Part shown: piece after piece, positions 1 to 11,270 of the stretch
Position numbering within the stretch: position 1 is the stretch's first letter
How the letters are laid out: each line of letters opens with the position of its first letter
Assembly: GCA_002049455.2 (NCBI GenBank)
Contig: KV919062.1
Coordinates: 1 to 64,000 of the forward strand
DNA length: 64,000 nucleotides
Direction of reading: 5' to 3'
Source: Porphyra umbilicalis
Lineage: Eukaryota > Rhodophyta > Bangiophyceae > Bangiales > Bangiaceae
Notes under the pieces: generated by a model
What the model was told of the DNA's origin: nothing
The model's database searches: none
What the model saw: the letters and a program-made list of their open reading frames with translations, nothing else
Translations under genes and position numbers: made by a program

Positions 1-2239
1 CGAGCACCAAAGCGGGGCACCACCGCCCGCACTTGAAGCTCACCGTGCGGATGCGCTCGGTCGTCGAGTAGCCCTTGCCCGCCGCCACCCTGCACGTCGC
101 GGATGCGCACGGAGCGGTCGACGACGCGGAGGCCGCCGCCACCACCTCCCCGTCGGACCGCAACACGCGCAGCAGCAGCCGCGGCGTGCCGGCGAGCCCG
201 TCGGGGGTGTAGCGGAGCACCAATCCCGCCCGCCCCCGTCGCCATACGCGCCGTCCACGTTTACGTCCTCCTCCCCGTGGCGCCACAAGGAGCCGCCAGC
301 GGCACGTTGGCACCCACTCGTACTCGTGGTCGGCGCCGTCCTTTTGGATGTCGTCGACGATGAGCACAAACGGGGTGGCGCCCTTGGCAAACGCCACTCC
401 GGAAGGCGCGCGCCACGGGGTTGAACACGGAGAGGCTGCGGTGCGGCCGAGGTACGACTCGGAGGCCTCCAGCCCGGCAAGTACGGGTCCTTTTCATACC
501 CAAATGGTGCGGCCGAAAAGCGTTGTTGATGCACGCGTACGGCGCGGTGCACCGCTGCGAGTAGGCATACGCGTACTTGGCGTCTGCCGCCGCCACCGTC
601 AGCGACCGCCCGTCGGTCATCTCGTTCCACACTGCCGGGAAGGACGGCCACAGGTTGCGGCCGGCGCTGTCGCCCCCCCCGACTGCCCGACGCCGTCAAT
701 AAGCACCGTCGAGTGGCCGACATTTCACGTCGGCCCGCGTCTGGTCGATAACCCACGGCCGCCCGCCCGCGTACAAGTACCACGAGTTGCGCGCCGCGTG
801 CACGTGGCTCACGCGGTACGTGTCGACGCGGGACTCAAAGTTGAGCGTCACCGCGTCGGCCGCCCACGACGCGCGGACGGTGAGCTCCCCCTTGTCGCGG
901 TCAAAGTGAGTCAACGGCATGCCCTTGGATGCCGCCACCGCCGCCGCGCTACCCCCATTCCCCGGTTGTCCGACGCAAAGACAGCGCACATAAACGCTTC
1001 GCCCGACGTTGGGATCTGCACGGGCCACGAATTGGCCAGCTGGTGCTGTGCGAGCGCGTCGTCCCCATACAGCCAGGCCATGATGCACTGGTAGCGGGGG
1101 CGCTGCCCGACGGCAAATCGTCATGGTGCCGCCCGTCCCAGTTGCGCAGCGGCGGCGTCAGCGGCACCTGCGCGTTGAAGAAGCCAAAGAGGCCGCGGTA
1201 AAAGTGGTGCCCAGCCGGGGTCGGTAAAGACGTTAAAGCCGCGACGCGCAAAGATGATGTTGCTCGGCAGCGCCCAGTACCACCCCATGGAAAAGTAGCC
1301 ACCGCTCTCCGGGGGAGGCCGCCCTCAGTGATCGTGTTGGCGACAAACTTGCGTTGGATGTCAATGCCGATCGGCAGCGTCGTCCTCCACAGGTCCCCCC
1401 TCGTCGCCCCCATCGCCCGTCTCTCCCTCCATCGCGTGGGCGAGGACGTGGATGTGCGCGTGCCAGCCGACGTGGTTGTAGTTTTGCACCCACGGGCCGC
1501 CGCTGAAAGCCACCCGTCCCGTACTCCCGGCGCCCACGGATCATGGTGCCCATCAGCGTCACGCACGACTTGCGCTGGGCGGGCGTCATGGCCCCAGCCA
1601 ACATGTCATAGGCAATCCCCAAGTCGGGGCGACGTCGTGGAGGAAGCCCTGCGCCTCGGCCGGCGCGTACACCGCTTGTGGAGGGTGCACGCCGACGCCA
1701 GGGCCGTGGCGAGGCGGGTCCGGCCAAAATTGCCGCCCTCGACAATGAGCGACACAAAGCCCGCGGCTGCCAGCTTGCCGTACAAGCCCTCTCGCCCTTG
1801 GCCCGCCGACGCCACGTTGGACCCATACAGGTCGACGGTGGTGATGTCGATGGCCAAGTCCCCCACCGCCAGCCGCTCGTACACAGGCGCGACCGGGCCG
1901 GTAAACAGCGCCGGCGGCCCGTACGGATAGCGCTTCTCCAGCGCGTCGCGGGTGAAGAGGAAGCTCGTCACGCCCAGCAGGCCAGACGGGTCCTGCCCCC
2001 CCAGCGCGACATCGTGAAGCGCCAGCCGCGGGGGAGCTCCCCCTCCCGCCCTTGGAGCGACGGGCCGAGCAGCTGCTGCCGCATCGCCGGCAGGTCCGCC
2101 GCCGTGAAAAGAGCCGCGGGTGCTCGCCCGTCGGGGGGAGGGCGGAAAACGAGCGGGGCGCGTTGCGGGAACGCCCCTGCCACATGGGGAAGGAGGGGGA
2201 GTACTCCCCACCGACGAGGCGAGGAGGGGGGTCGGGGGA

Positions 2240-2715
2240 CCCGCTTGGAAGCGGAAGCCGTCCACCTCGGGCGTCGCCGTGGCGCTCGGTGTCGGCGTGG
2301 CGCTCGCAGAGGCGTTCGCCGTTGCGCTCGCCGTTGCATTGGCACTCACGGTGGCGTTTGCGTCCGTGGCGCTCACGGTTGCGTTCGCCGTTCGAGTGGC
2401 GCTCACGGTTGCATTGGCCGTTCCGGTGGCGCCTGACTCCGCGCTTGCCGTTGCGTTTGCCGTCGCCGTGGCACTCGACGTTGCACTTGGTTCAGCGCTG
2501 GGCGTCGCGCTGACCGACACGCTTGGCGCGGGCTCCACCGTCGCGTCGGCCGAGGGCTCGACCGCCGAGGACGGCGTCGGCTCAACGGTCGGGGAAGCCT
2601 CGGGCTCGACAGCAGGGGAAGCCTCAAGCTCGACAGCAGGGGAAGCCTCGAGCTCGACAGCAGGGGAAGCCTCGACCTCGACAGCAGGAGAAGCCTCCAT
2701 CGTCGGCACTGCCAC
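2240..2715 (-). repeat. Short coding repeats (ASPAVELE, 24 bp; SATATANAT type)
   Basis: Two further low-complexity arrays sit between the PTLP stalk and the lyase-like domain. Positions about 2580-2700 hold four to five near-identical 24-bp units, read on the minus strand as ASPAVELE. Positions about 2280-2560 hold a degenerate Ala/Ser/Thr/Asn tract (ATANATVSAT style). Both stay open on the minus strand in one frame (1606-2715), which supports their being part of the same extended linker. Confidence 0.5.
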
Positions 2716-2929
2716 CGTCGGGACGACAGCGGCTCGGATGGCGGGATCTCCACCAGCTCTGCCGTGGCCACCGGCTCTGGCACCGTGCTTGGTGTCGGCA
2801 TCGGCTCCTGTGTCGCGGGTAGCGCAGGCCCCTCCGTAACCGGCAGCGCCGGTTCTTCCGTCGGGAGAAGAGTAGGCGCCGTAGCGAGGGGCACGGTCGA
2901 TTCTGCCGGGGGAACAGTCGGCTCCTCCA

Positions 2930-3890
2930 CCAGTGGCAAAGTCGGCTCAACCACAGGGAGAAGAGTTGGCTCCCCCACCGCCGGCAACGTCGGCTCCTCC
3001 ACCAGCGGTAACGTCGGCTCCTCCACCCCCTGGCAACGTTGGCTCCTCCACCCCTGGCAACGTTGGCTCTTCCACCCCTGGCAACGTTGGCTCCTCCACC
3101 AGCGGCAATGTCGGCTCAGCCACTGGGGGCAGAGTCGGCTCAACCACTGGGGGCAGAGTCGGCTCAACCACCGATGGAAGAGTCGGCTCAACCACCGGGG
3201 GGAGAGTTGGCCCCCCACCACTGGCAACGTCGGCACCTCCACCACCGGCAAAGTCGGCTCTACCACAGGGGGAAGAGTTGGCTCCTCCACCACAGGTAAT
3301 GTCGGCTCCTCCACCACCGGTAACGTCGGCTCCTCCACCACCGGCAACGTCGGCTCCTCCACCACCGGTAATGTCGGCTCCTCCACCACCGGTAACGTCG
3401 GCTCCTCCACCACCGGCAACGTCGGCTCCTCCACCACGGTAATGTCGGCTCCTCCACCACCGGCAAAGTCGGCTCAACCACAGGGGGAAGAGTCGGCTCC
3501 ACCACTGGTAGCGCCGGCTCCTCGACCACCGGTAACGGCGGCACCTCCACCACCGGCAGAGTCGGCTCAACAACCGGGGGAAGAGTCGGCTCCTCCACCA
3601 CTGGCAATGTCGGCTCCTCTACCACCGGCAAAGTCGGCTCCACTACCGAGGGAAGAGTCGGCTCCTCCACCACTGGCAACGTCGGCTCCTCCACCGGCAG
3701 CGTCGGCTCGTCTGCTGGGGGAAGAGTTGGTTCCTCCGCAGGGGAACGGGGCAGTTCCGCAGCGGGGGGAAGCGTCGGTTCGGCAGTAGGTGGAAGCGTC
3801 GGTTCGGCAGTGGGAGGAAGCGTTGGCGTTGGCGTCGGCGTTGGCGTTGGCGTTGGCGTTGGCGTTGGCGACGCCCCCGTGACATCGGAC
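2930..3890 (-). repeat. 24-bp minisatellite encoding a PTLPVVEE stalk
   Basis: A tandem array of about 24-bp units reads on the minus strand as variants of the octapeptide VEEPTLPV (VEPTLPPV, VEVPTLPV and similar). It ends near 3830-3880 in a short (GGCGTT)n tract that reads as Pro-Thr dipeptides. It lies N-terminal to the lyase-like domain on the same strand. Pro/Thr/Glu-rich arrays of this kind are usual as extended, O-glycosylated spacers of wall or secreted proteins. On the plus strand the same DNA reads as SSTTGNVG repeats, so the coding strand is chosen by context. Confidence 0.65.
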
Positions 3891-4379
3891 AGCCCGTCAG
3901 CCGGCGGCCCACCCCCGCCTCGTCGCCCGCCGCCGCGGTCGCCGCCGGCGCCCGGGCGGGCGGGTGATGCTCACCCGCCGCCCAATAGTCTGCCCGCACC
4001 GCCGCCCACCACAACGAGGACGTGCCGGCGGGCGCGCCCGACGGCGAGCCGCCCACGGAGGCGGGCGCCCGGGGCGGTGCCCCCCGCGGCGGTGACCACC
4101 GCCACGGCGGCGGCAGTGACGGCGCCCGCCAGCAGGCAGGCAGCCGGGGCGGGCAGCGTGCCCGCCGCGGCGACGGCGGTGGGGGCCATGGCGGCGCCCG
4201 CCGTGGGGGGGGGGGGGGCACCCCGCCGCCTCGACGGGTGGGAGGTGGGCGGCTCGCCCAGAACCCGGCGTGACGGGCCGATGACGGTGGCGCCCCGCGG
4301 TGCAGGTGGCGGAGGGGACTAGCGGCGGCGGGCGCTGCGTCGACGGTCCGCGTCATCCCCTGCCGCGGCGGCGGGGCGG

Positions 4380-4482
4380 CCGCTATAAAGCCACCACGGT
4401 AGTTGCCGCATCGCGGCCGACGACGCCGCCGCCACCACCGCTGCCGATGCTGCCGCTGCCGCAGCAGCCGCCGCCGTCGGCG

Positions 4483-4519
<37 letters not shown>

Positions 4520-5875
4520 GTGCGGGGCGGGCGGGCGCCGTGCCAAGCCCGTCACCCGCCCACCAACCCGCCCGCCCGCCCGCCCGCCGCCCGCCCGCCC
4601 TCCGCCCCGCCCTCCCGCCGCCGCCCACGCACACCCCGCCGCCATCCCGCCCGCCACCCGCCCACGCCGCCACGGGAGGCCCGCCGCACGCCCGTCGACG
4701 CCCCCCCACCAAGATGGCGGCCGCCACGCCACCACCGCGCGGCGGCGGCGGCGGCGGCGGCCGCACCCTCGGCCGCGCCGGCACCCCCGGCCACACCCGC
4801 CACGCACGCCGCCGACCGCACCGACGGCGGGCGGCTCAATCACGGCGCAGCGGGGGCGTGGGCACACCCCACCCCCGGCGTGGGGGCGACAGGCACACGC
4901 CGCCGCGTCCGCGGCGGGCGCCGGCGTGGTCCACCCGCGGCCACGCTGCCGGCGCAGGGGGGCGGCCGGTCGGCAGCGCCACGCCGCACCGCGCGCGGCG
5001 CCCGCCTTGCAGCGCCGCCGTCCATGCGGCCGCGCTTGCCGTGCGTCTCCCCCACCCTCCCCCCCCGCTCTCACCGCAGCGCCACCGCCCGCCGGGCGGC
5101 CACCACGCGGCGGCCGACACACGGCCGGCAGACCGCCACGCCCGGTGCCGCCCCGCCAGCCACCCCCAAACCAGCCACCCGCCGCCCGTCGCCCGCCGCC
5201 CGCCGCCGGCCCGCCCGCCGCCCGCCCGCACGTCGACCGCCCGCCACGGGGCGCACACGTGGCCCCGCCGCCGGCGGGGCGGCGCAACTGGCACGGGGGC
5301 GGGGCGACTCCCCCGCCCCCCTCCTCCCCCCCCTTCCGCCCCCCCAGCGGTGGCGCGACGGGGGCCATGTTGCGGCGGCGACCGCTCCCCAAACCCACCA
5401 AAAAAAAAAAAAAAAAAAAAAAAAGACGGGGAGCGGGCGCGCCGACGCGCCCGCAGGCGGTGGGGCCGACACCCCCCCCCCCCCGCCGTCGCAGGCACAC
5501 CTTGCGACCGCTCGTGGCACCCACCGCCGCGGCGCGGCGGCGGGTGCGCAGGCGGGGGGCGGCGGGGGGAGCGGCGGCGGCGGCGGCGGGGCCGCCTAAC
5601 GGGCGCCCGGCCGGCGCCGCGTCGCGGGCCAGTCAAGGACAGCGCGTCGGCAAACGGCGGGAGAGAAACAAGAGGGGAATGGGCGGGGGGGGGGGGGGGG
5701 GGGGGGGGAGAAGAGAGATGGGCAGTGGCACACGGACGGCGCGGCGTGCGCCTGCCGGGGCGGGCGGGCGGTCGCGCGGATGGGCGGGGCGGCACACCCC
5801 CGTTGCGGTGGGTGAGCCGACGCTCAACTTTTGGGTTTGGGGCCTCTGCTGCCTGATGTTCGTTCATCTTTCAGG
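4380..5875. other. GC-rich low-complexity tract, no supported gene
   Basis: This stretch is dominated by CCG/CGC runs, a poly-A run (5400-5424) and a long poly-G run (about 5686-5708). Several long frames are open on both strands, but all encode Pro/Arg/Ala-biased peptides with no recognisable domain. They are best explained by base composition. The part from about 4985 is repeated downstream (see the paired repeat). Confidence 0.5.
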
Positions 5876-7125
5876 CGCTTGCCTGGGTTTTGTCGCTGAC
5901 ACTTGCACCGCCAACCGTCTTGGCCGTGTGCCGGCCCATCGGACGGCGCTTCCCCCCGAGACCGCAGCAGATCCGCTAGCGGGTCTGCTGACGCCGTCCC
6001 ACCTCTGTGGGCGGTGCCTGCCCCCACCTCGTCCCTCCCCACCCCACAACCTCCCCCTCACTCCCTCCACCCCGCCACCCTCCAAACCCGCTGTATGTCC
6101 CATTCCCTGCTGCGTGCGCTTCCCGACTGGGCACAGCCACGGGTCTGCACACGCTTTCCCACCCCGCCGCGGCCGCGGCGCGCCCACGGAGCCACCTCTG
6201 CTCCGCGTGCCGCCCCCACGCCCCATTTCCCCCCGCCCCCTTCCCTCCCTTCTGTCCCTCCCCCCCCCCGCCGACCCCATGGACACGGGCACCACCGCCG
6301 TTCTTGCCGCCACCGCTGCCGCCGTCACCGTCGCCGCCGTCGCCACCTCCCGCTCCGCGTCGCGCACCGTGTCGGCGGGCGTGCGCGCGGCGCCCGCCTT
6401 GCAGCGCCGCCGTCCACGTGGCCGACCGTCTCGTGTGTCTCCCCCATCCCCCCCCGCCCTCACCGCAGCGCCGCCGCCCACCGGCCGGCCACCGAGTGGC
6501 GGCCGGCACAGGCCCACCGGCGCGCCACGCCTGCTGCCGCCCCGCCAGCCACCCCCAAACCAGCCACCCGCCGCCCGCCGCCTGCCCGCCCGCCGCCCGC
6601 CCGCCCGCCCGCCCGCCCGCGCGTCGACCGCCCACCGCGGGGCGCAGACGTGGTCCCGCCGGCGGCGGCGACGCGTAATGGGCGCAGGGGCGGGGCGCCC
6701 CCCCCTGCCCCCCCCGCCTCCCCCCCCCCCCCAAAGGGGGGCGCCGACGGGGGCGGGTCGCGTCGGCTGCCCCTCCAAAAAACACACACCAAAAAAGGCG
6801 GTGAGCGGGCGCGCCGACGCGCCCAAAGGCGGTGCGAGCGACACCCCCGCCCGTCGCAAGCACCCCTCGCGACCGCCCGTGGCACCCCCCGCCGCGCGGC
6901 TACGCGTGGGGCGGGCGTCGGCGGCGGGGGTGCCCCGCACACCCCTGCGGGCGGCGCCGCGTCACCTGCCCGTCTGGAACAGCGGGTGCAGAAAAAGGCG
7001 GGAGGATGGAAGGGGAACATGCGGCGGGGAGGGCAGGGGGGGGGGACGAGAGAGGTGAGTGGTGCCGCACAGACGGCGCGGCGTGCCTGCCAGCGCCCGC
7101 CGCCCGGCCGGCCGCGCAGTGGGGC
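4985..7125 (+). repeat. Diverged tandem duplication, copies about 4985-5810 and 6388-7125
   Basis: The two halves share ordered blocks. These are CGCCCGCCTTGCAGCGCCG (near 4998 and 6398), CCACCCCCAAACCAGCCACC (near 5160 and 6550), GAGCGGGCGCGCCGACGCGC (near 5430 and 6803) and GACGGCGCGGCGTGC near both 3' ends. Spacing between matching blocks is about 1.4 kb. Copy 1 carries the poly-A and poly-G runs, which copy 2 lacks. The arrangement looks like an old tandem duplication of non-coding DNA. Confidence 0.5.
5880..6395 (+). repeat. Dispersed block B, copy 1 (upstream region plus short exon)
   Basis: About 500 bp closely match 40500-41130 in direct orientation. The match begins at TTTTGTCGCTGACACTTGCA and ends in the reading frame starting with ATG at 6279 (MDTGTTAVLAATAAAVTVAA). 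Here the match stops after about 38 codons, where the sequence joins the duplicated GC-rich block. The conserved pyrimidine-rich DNA before the ATG could be a promoter or 5' leader. A short hydrophobic start peptide is shared by both copies. Confidence 0.55.
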
Positions 7126-7214
7126 TGATTAGACCGTGTGCCTTACGGATCTGCTGATTCCGTGTTGCAGGCTGTTGCAGGATCTCCACAGTTTGCCAAA
7201 TGGCTGCAGAGGAC

Positions 7215-7349
7215 TACAGTGCGTTCTCGTTATCAGAGAATCGTTTACAAAAGAATATGGGTCGCGAGTCTTCCATTCCAGTCCGTGTGGGCCACTTTTT
7301 CTTCATATTGAGCCGAATCAGCTGTCTCTTATAACGAGAACGCACTGTA
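7215..7349. mobile_element. MITE with TA-flanked CAGT termini
   Basis: Perfect 19-bp terminal inverted repeats read TACAGTGCGTTCTCGTTAT at 7215-7233 and its reverse complement at 7331-7349. The outer TA on each side fits the TA target duplication of Tc1/mariner-pogo type elements, leaving a 131-bp element with CAGT...ACTG ends. It has no coding capacity. It is clearly less GC-rich than the surroundings. Confidence 0.75.
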
Positions 7350-8749
7350 TTCACGTACTAACTGAAAGCGCGTTCGCGAAAACACCCTGGACTTGCGGAA
7401 CGACAAAACCTTTTTCACACGGCGAAAGATAGACCAGAGAGTCACGTACATCTGTTGAGGGTGCGCTCTGACAAGTGGGCAACGCCGCTCAGACACAAGG
7501 CCACCTACACCTCGCCACTGTCTCGCCACACCATAGGAGCCTCCATATATTTTTCCACCCCTTTCTCACCCACACCTCAGGGCGGCCACGATGGGAGCCC
7601 CGTACAATCGCCCGTACGCCATCTCCGCCGCGCAGACCACGTGCGTGGATGGCGGACCAGCGGGGCGACCGCGGCGGGCGCCGACCCCCCCCCCATCCCG
7701 TCTCCAGTCGTTCCCACCCACGTGGTGCGAGAGGTAAGCCTTGCACCCCCCGTGTCGACGTGGCGCTCGGCGCCGGCGCCCGCCGCGCCACCGCGCCCCG
7801 ACTGAGCCGCCGTTGGCGGCGCGGCTGCGCGTGCGCGGCGGTGGCGACGCGCCGCTACCGCGGCGCCGGCGCGCACCCGCGCGGCGCCTCGGTGCGGGGG
7901 GTGCCTCGGGGTGCGCCCGACCGGGGGCCCCTGCCCCATCGGCTGACGGGGCGGCCGCCGCGTATCTGCCCCCGCTGCCATGCGGGGCGGGGGGGGGGGC
8001 CGACACTGCAGCACCGGCGACCATCGGGGCGGCCGCCACAAGCCGCCCCCACGCGCGCATACGCGCAGCGTCGACGGGGGGCACCCGCTGGCGGGGGCGA
8101 GGACCAGCGACAGCGGGGGGCAGGGTCGGGCGTGCCCCAATCCCGGCCGGACCCCACGCGATTGGGGGGGGGGGCCGAAGCCAGCGCCACCGCTGCCGTG
8201 CGTGGTCCGACGGTGCCCTACCGCGGACGGCGGTGGGCACGCTCGCTGGCCGGGCGCCGCCCCGGCAGTCGTGCGTGACCGCTCCGGCGGCCGCCACGCG
8301 ACGGGCGGCGGCGGCAGCGACGCCGCTGCCGCCGCGGGGGTGCCCGCGTAGCCTTTACGGCAGCGGCGGTTGCGCATCCGACGGCGGCAGCTGCGCGTGG
8401 CGGCAGACAGACGACGCCCACGCGCCGCCATCACGGGGGCCACAACCGCCGCCGCCGCCGCCGCCGCCGCTGCCACCGCCGCGGCCGCCGGTCGCCCCGG
8501 CGTGCGGGCGCGCGTCCCACGCGTGGTCGTCCACCGCCCACCGCCGCGTCGGCGGCGGGCGCGGCGGCAACGCATTCAGCGGCGGTGGCCGCCGCCCCCA
8601 CCCGCCGAACACGGATGTGCCGCGCGTAGTACGCGGCGCGTGGCTGGGCGGCCGCGAAAAGAACGGACACACCCAAGTGGGGGGGACTGCGGTTGGCCGT
8701 GTGGGGGCTCTGCAACCCTACACTGTACTTTCTTGCAATTCTCGCCGTG
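7350..8749. other. Mostly GC-rich DNA; possible short first exon at 7590
   Basis: From about 7590 to 8690 the sequence is GC-rich with frames open on both strands and no recognisable domain. One pattern deserves note. A TATATTTT sequence (about 7547) is followed by ATG at 7590 and an open frame that runs into GAGAG|GTAAGC near 7733, a good splice-donor shape, so a small first exon is possible. No matching downstream exon could be identified. Positions about 7361-7390 share the 30-bp sequence around GCGAAAACACCCTGG with about 42234-42263. Confidence 0.25.
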
Positions 8750-8885
8750 TACAGCCGTTCTCTCAAAAACCTCGCACGCCAACTGTTGCACCACTCTGAC
8801 AAATCGGCCTCTGCGACCCCGTGAAGGCCGATTTGTCAGAGTGGTGCAACAGTTGGCGTGCGAGGTTTTTGAGAGAACGGCTGTA
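8750..8885. mobile_element. Fold-back MITE, 61-bp perfect arms
   Basis: Positions 8750-8810 and 8825-8885 are perfect reverse complements (61 bp each) separated by 14 bases. The ends are TACAGCCG...CGGCTGTA, again compatible with TA duplication and CAG...CTG termini. Transcribed in either direction this would form a long perfect hairpin. It contains no gene. Confidence 0.8.
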
Positions 8886-9006
8886 TCCACAGTGGGAGGC
8901 AAGGGCGATCACAGCAATTTTAAATTCTGTGCTGTGAGCTGCTGTGAACTGCTGTGACTTGCTCTGAGCGATTCTCAGATCCGATCATTCTTTAGCGACG
9001 CGCCAT
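8886..9006 (+). repeat. Dispersed repeat, inverted copy at about 42327-42445
   Basis: The stretch running from CACAGTGGGAGGCAAGG through the CTGTGAGCTGCTGTGAACTG tract to ATTCTTTAGCGACGCGCCAT is over 90% identical to the reverse complement of about 42327-42445. It contains a short internal repeat of CTGTGA(A/G)CTG units. It directly abuts the fold-back element here but not at the other site, so the two repeats are separate units. Confidence 0.65.
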
Positions 9007-9343
9007 ATGCATATTTTCACGCCCGTCTCACTGCAAGCACAAGCCCGAGGTTCTTCGTTTCGCTCTGCGCCCTCGTTAATTTTCCTGGTGGCCTTGTTCC
9101 CGCCTCGGCCGTTGCCGCCTCCCACGCACCGGTGCGCGCGGTGCACCGCGCGGGCCGCGGGGCACACCCCCAAATCGTCGCTGCACGGGGAAAACCAACA
9201 GATCGCCGAAAAAGATGTTTGTTGCCCAACCAGACGGACCAACAGATCGGCTTTTGTTTGCATGTTGCCAAACAAAGCCGGAACAGAACGCCATTGTGTT
9301 CGCCGATACTGTTGACCTCTCTCGAGGGGGAACCATGCATGTG

Positions 9344-9638
9344 CTAGTGTCTATTCTACTGGCCGCCTCATTTGAGCCGATTCCCCTCATTTGAGGCTGT
9401 TTTCGATGCCTCTCTGTGACCATGTTCCCGGCCTCGGCTGCTCTTTCTGAGAATATATCTGGACTCGGCGTTGTCCACTCACCTATGGGCCAACTCGGCG
9501 GCTGTGTACGATGAAAACTCGGAGGGGGTGCCCCAGACACCCCAAAAAGGGCGCCTTTCCAGGCCATATGAGAGGGAGCCTCATTTGAGCCTCATCTGAG
9601 CCTCATTTGAGCCTCGGGAGCAGTAGAATAGACACTAG
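9344..9638. mobile_element. MITE, 295 bp, 18-bp perfect inverted ends
   Basis: CTAGTGTCTATTCTACTG at 9344-9361 is matched exactly in inverted form at 9621-9638. Subterminal CCTCATTTGAG motifs recur in inverted orientation inside both ends (about 9367-9395 and 9571-9614). The flanking duplication is either TA or CTAG; both are palindromic, so the exact element edge is ambiguous. No coding capacity is seen. It is not a CACTA-type end, because CACTA reads inwards only on the wrong side. Confidence 0.7.
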
Positions 9639-9639
9639 G

Positions 9640-10640
9640 CCCTCATGAGCGTAACATCCCCAATCCGGTGCCTGACGAAGAACCAAGAGAGGTCGCATCT
9701 CTATGCATACTTAAATATCCAACTGTCGACTAATGCATGCTCGCATCATCAAACATATCCGCAAGTTTGGTAAAAACTCCACAGCGTTGTTGGACGAGCG
9801 GCATCGTGCAATCTCCACGTGAGACCTCACCGTGGGAGGCTGCCTTGCACCTCGCGCTCCCAGCTACCCACGCCCCGCGCACCGTCGTCACCCATGTCGT
9901 CTTCGCCCACCTGAGGCTACCGCCATCTTTCTTGCAACACGCTGCCGCTTTGCCGCCCTCCCCCCTACGCCACCATTCCGTCTCGTCCCACTGCGACTCC
10001 TCGCCCTTGCCTCGCCTTCCCACCCGCTCTGTGGACGCATCCCCTCCATGAGCACTTCTCGACGCCAAGCGTACGTTCCATGCCACACTCTCTGCCCGCG
10101 AATGCCCCTCCACCCCAACCCCCCCGTGTGCTCCTCGTGGTCCGTCTCCTTCCCACCTCGACATGCACTGAACAGTTGTTGCCGCACGACCGTGGATCCA
10201 CGGTTCTGCTGGCTGGGTGGCTGCATATGACGTGAGCTTGGTTTGTTTTTGACGTTGCTGACCATTGAAGGACTGACTTGCTGCTGTGCTCAGTGTGTTT
10301 GTTAGTTGTCCTTCTGGGCACGGTGTTTCCTTCACATGGAATTGTTGAGATGTCTGTGTCCACCGGGCTGTTGGTCGTCGCGCTGAGCGTAGAGATGGTA
10401 GCGCGCAAAAAAAAAATGGACGTGGGTCTCTCGACACACCCTCGCGACGTGAAGTGCCATGCTAGAATCTGGTTGGCCGTGCACAAACAGCTGACAGTAC
10501 GTGTGCACGCGCCATGAAATGCAAAGCACTTAATAACCAGTCACAAATACATTGGTTGCATTAACCAGAACCCTGCAGAATTGTCAGACACTTCGTCACT
10601 GTGTTCCTGTTTCATCCAAAAAGTGTCGGCTTGTCGAATC
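9640..10640. other. Stretch without a recognised gene
   Basis: Base composition is more balanced here. A 235-codon frame is open on the minus strand (9730-10437) and shorter ones on the plus strand. None contains a recognisable domain, signal peptide or repeat, and no element ends were found. Confidence 0.4.
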
Positions 10641-10868
10641 TTTTCGTAAATGATCCCGACGTTGTGCAAGTCCGGCAGTTGCTATCTCGCCGGCAGTCAA
10701 GTCCTCGCAACTCCAACCTCTGTGGCCTCACCGGTCGACACCACGGAGCCAGAAAAACACTGCGGAGTGCCCCGTGCTGTACAATCCGTGGCACAGAGAG
10801 GCAGGTTCGTCTTCGGCGGACGTCGAGCTTCCCACATCTCTCTCTTGGTACCTCTGACACGTGCTGAG

Positions 10869-11074
10869 ATGGCCGAGCAGAACCACTTTATGCAAGCTGC
10901 CTATGAGATTGCACACCAATTGAACAATGGGGGCGGTGGGGGTAGCGACGATGAGGGAAGTGAGGAAGAGGACTTTGGTCTCGGGGCGATTGACCCCGCG
11001 CGCATGCACCCCGACGGCATCCCGGTTGTAGGAGTGCTGGCGTTTGAGGTAGAGTGCTCCCAGAGAGCCGCTCG
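10869..11074 (+). CDS. N-terminal part of Crypton-like recombinase gene, cut off by hAT-1
   Basis: The frame opens at ATG 10869 (MAEQNHFMQAAYEIAHQLNN), followed by a Gly run and an acidic patch (SDDEGSEEEDFG), and is interrupted after base 11074 by the left end of hAT-1. If hAT-1 and one copy of its target duplication (GCCGCTCG) are ignored, base 11074 joins base 14143. The frame then continues without a stop into the recombinase start at 14177, adding about 80 residues to its N terminus. The frame is also open further upstream (from 10650), but the ATG at 10869 gives the most protein-like start. As a free-standing exon it has no recognised domain. Confidence 0.6.
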
Positions 11075-11270
11075 CAGGGTTGCAAGTTTACGGTGTACTC
11101 ATCCGCTGAAGGTTTCATTTCAGTATAATTATAAAAAGGCTGACAGTATAGTTATAGAAAGCGTTTGTGGAAGACTTATGCGTTCCACGTTCCAATATAT
11201 ATATAATTTTATTCCGACCGTTTCGCCTGGCGATCTACCTTGTCACCGGCAATGGCGCGAGCTTACGGTG

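Larger units (their letters stand above)
1..4190 (-). pseudogene. Heparinase II/III-like polysaccharide lyase, broken, runs off left edge
   Basis: The minus strand carries, in the right order but in shifting frames, the pieces of a heparinase II/III-type lyase. An N-terminal segment (about 2050-2180) contains APAALFTAADLPAMRQQLL. An alpha-barrel segment follows with LGIAYDMLAGAMTPAQRKS (about 1560-1630) and NHVGWHAHIHVLAHAMEGE (about 1430-1490). The beta-sandwich part has SHVHAARNSWYLYAGG (about 760-810) and PFVLIVDDIQKDGADHEYEW (about 320-385). Such enzymes cleave acidic polysaccharides by beta-elimination. A hydrophobic Ala/Val segment near 4080-4190 could be a signal or membrane anchor, and a repeat stalk joins it to the enzyme. 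At least eight frame changes are needed to read through, so this is a pseudogene or indel-rich sequence. The stretch at 1-220 still reads like the family C terminus, so the end lies outside the window. Family assignment is from motif shape only. Confidence 0.6.

Noticed and set aside
4926-7058. 710-codon plus-strand frame
   Set aside because: Pro/Arg/Ala composition throughout, reads through poly-A and poly-G runs and two diverged repeats; no domain.
9344-9638. CACTA transposon ends
   Set aside because: The element begins TAGTG and ends CACTA, which is the reverse of the CACTA...TAGTG arrangement; TA- or CTAG-flanked MITE fits better.
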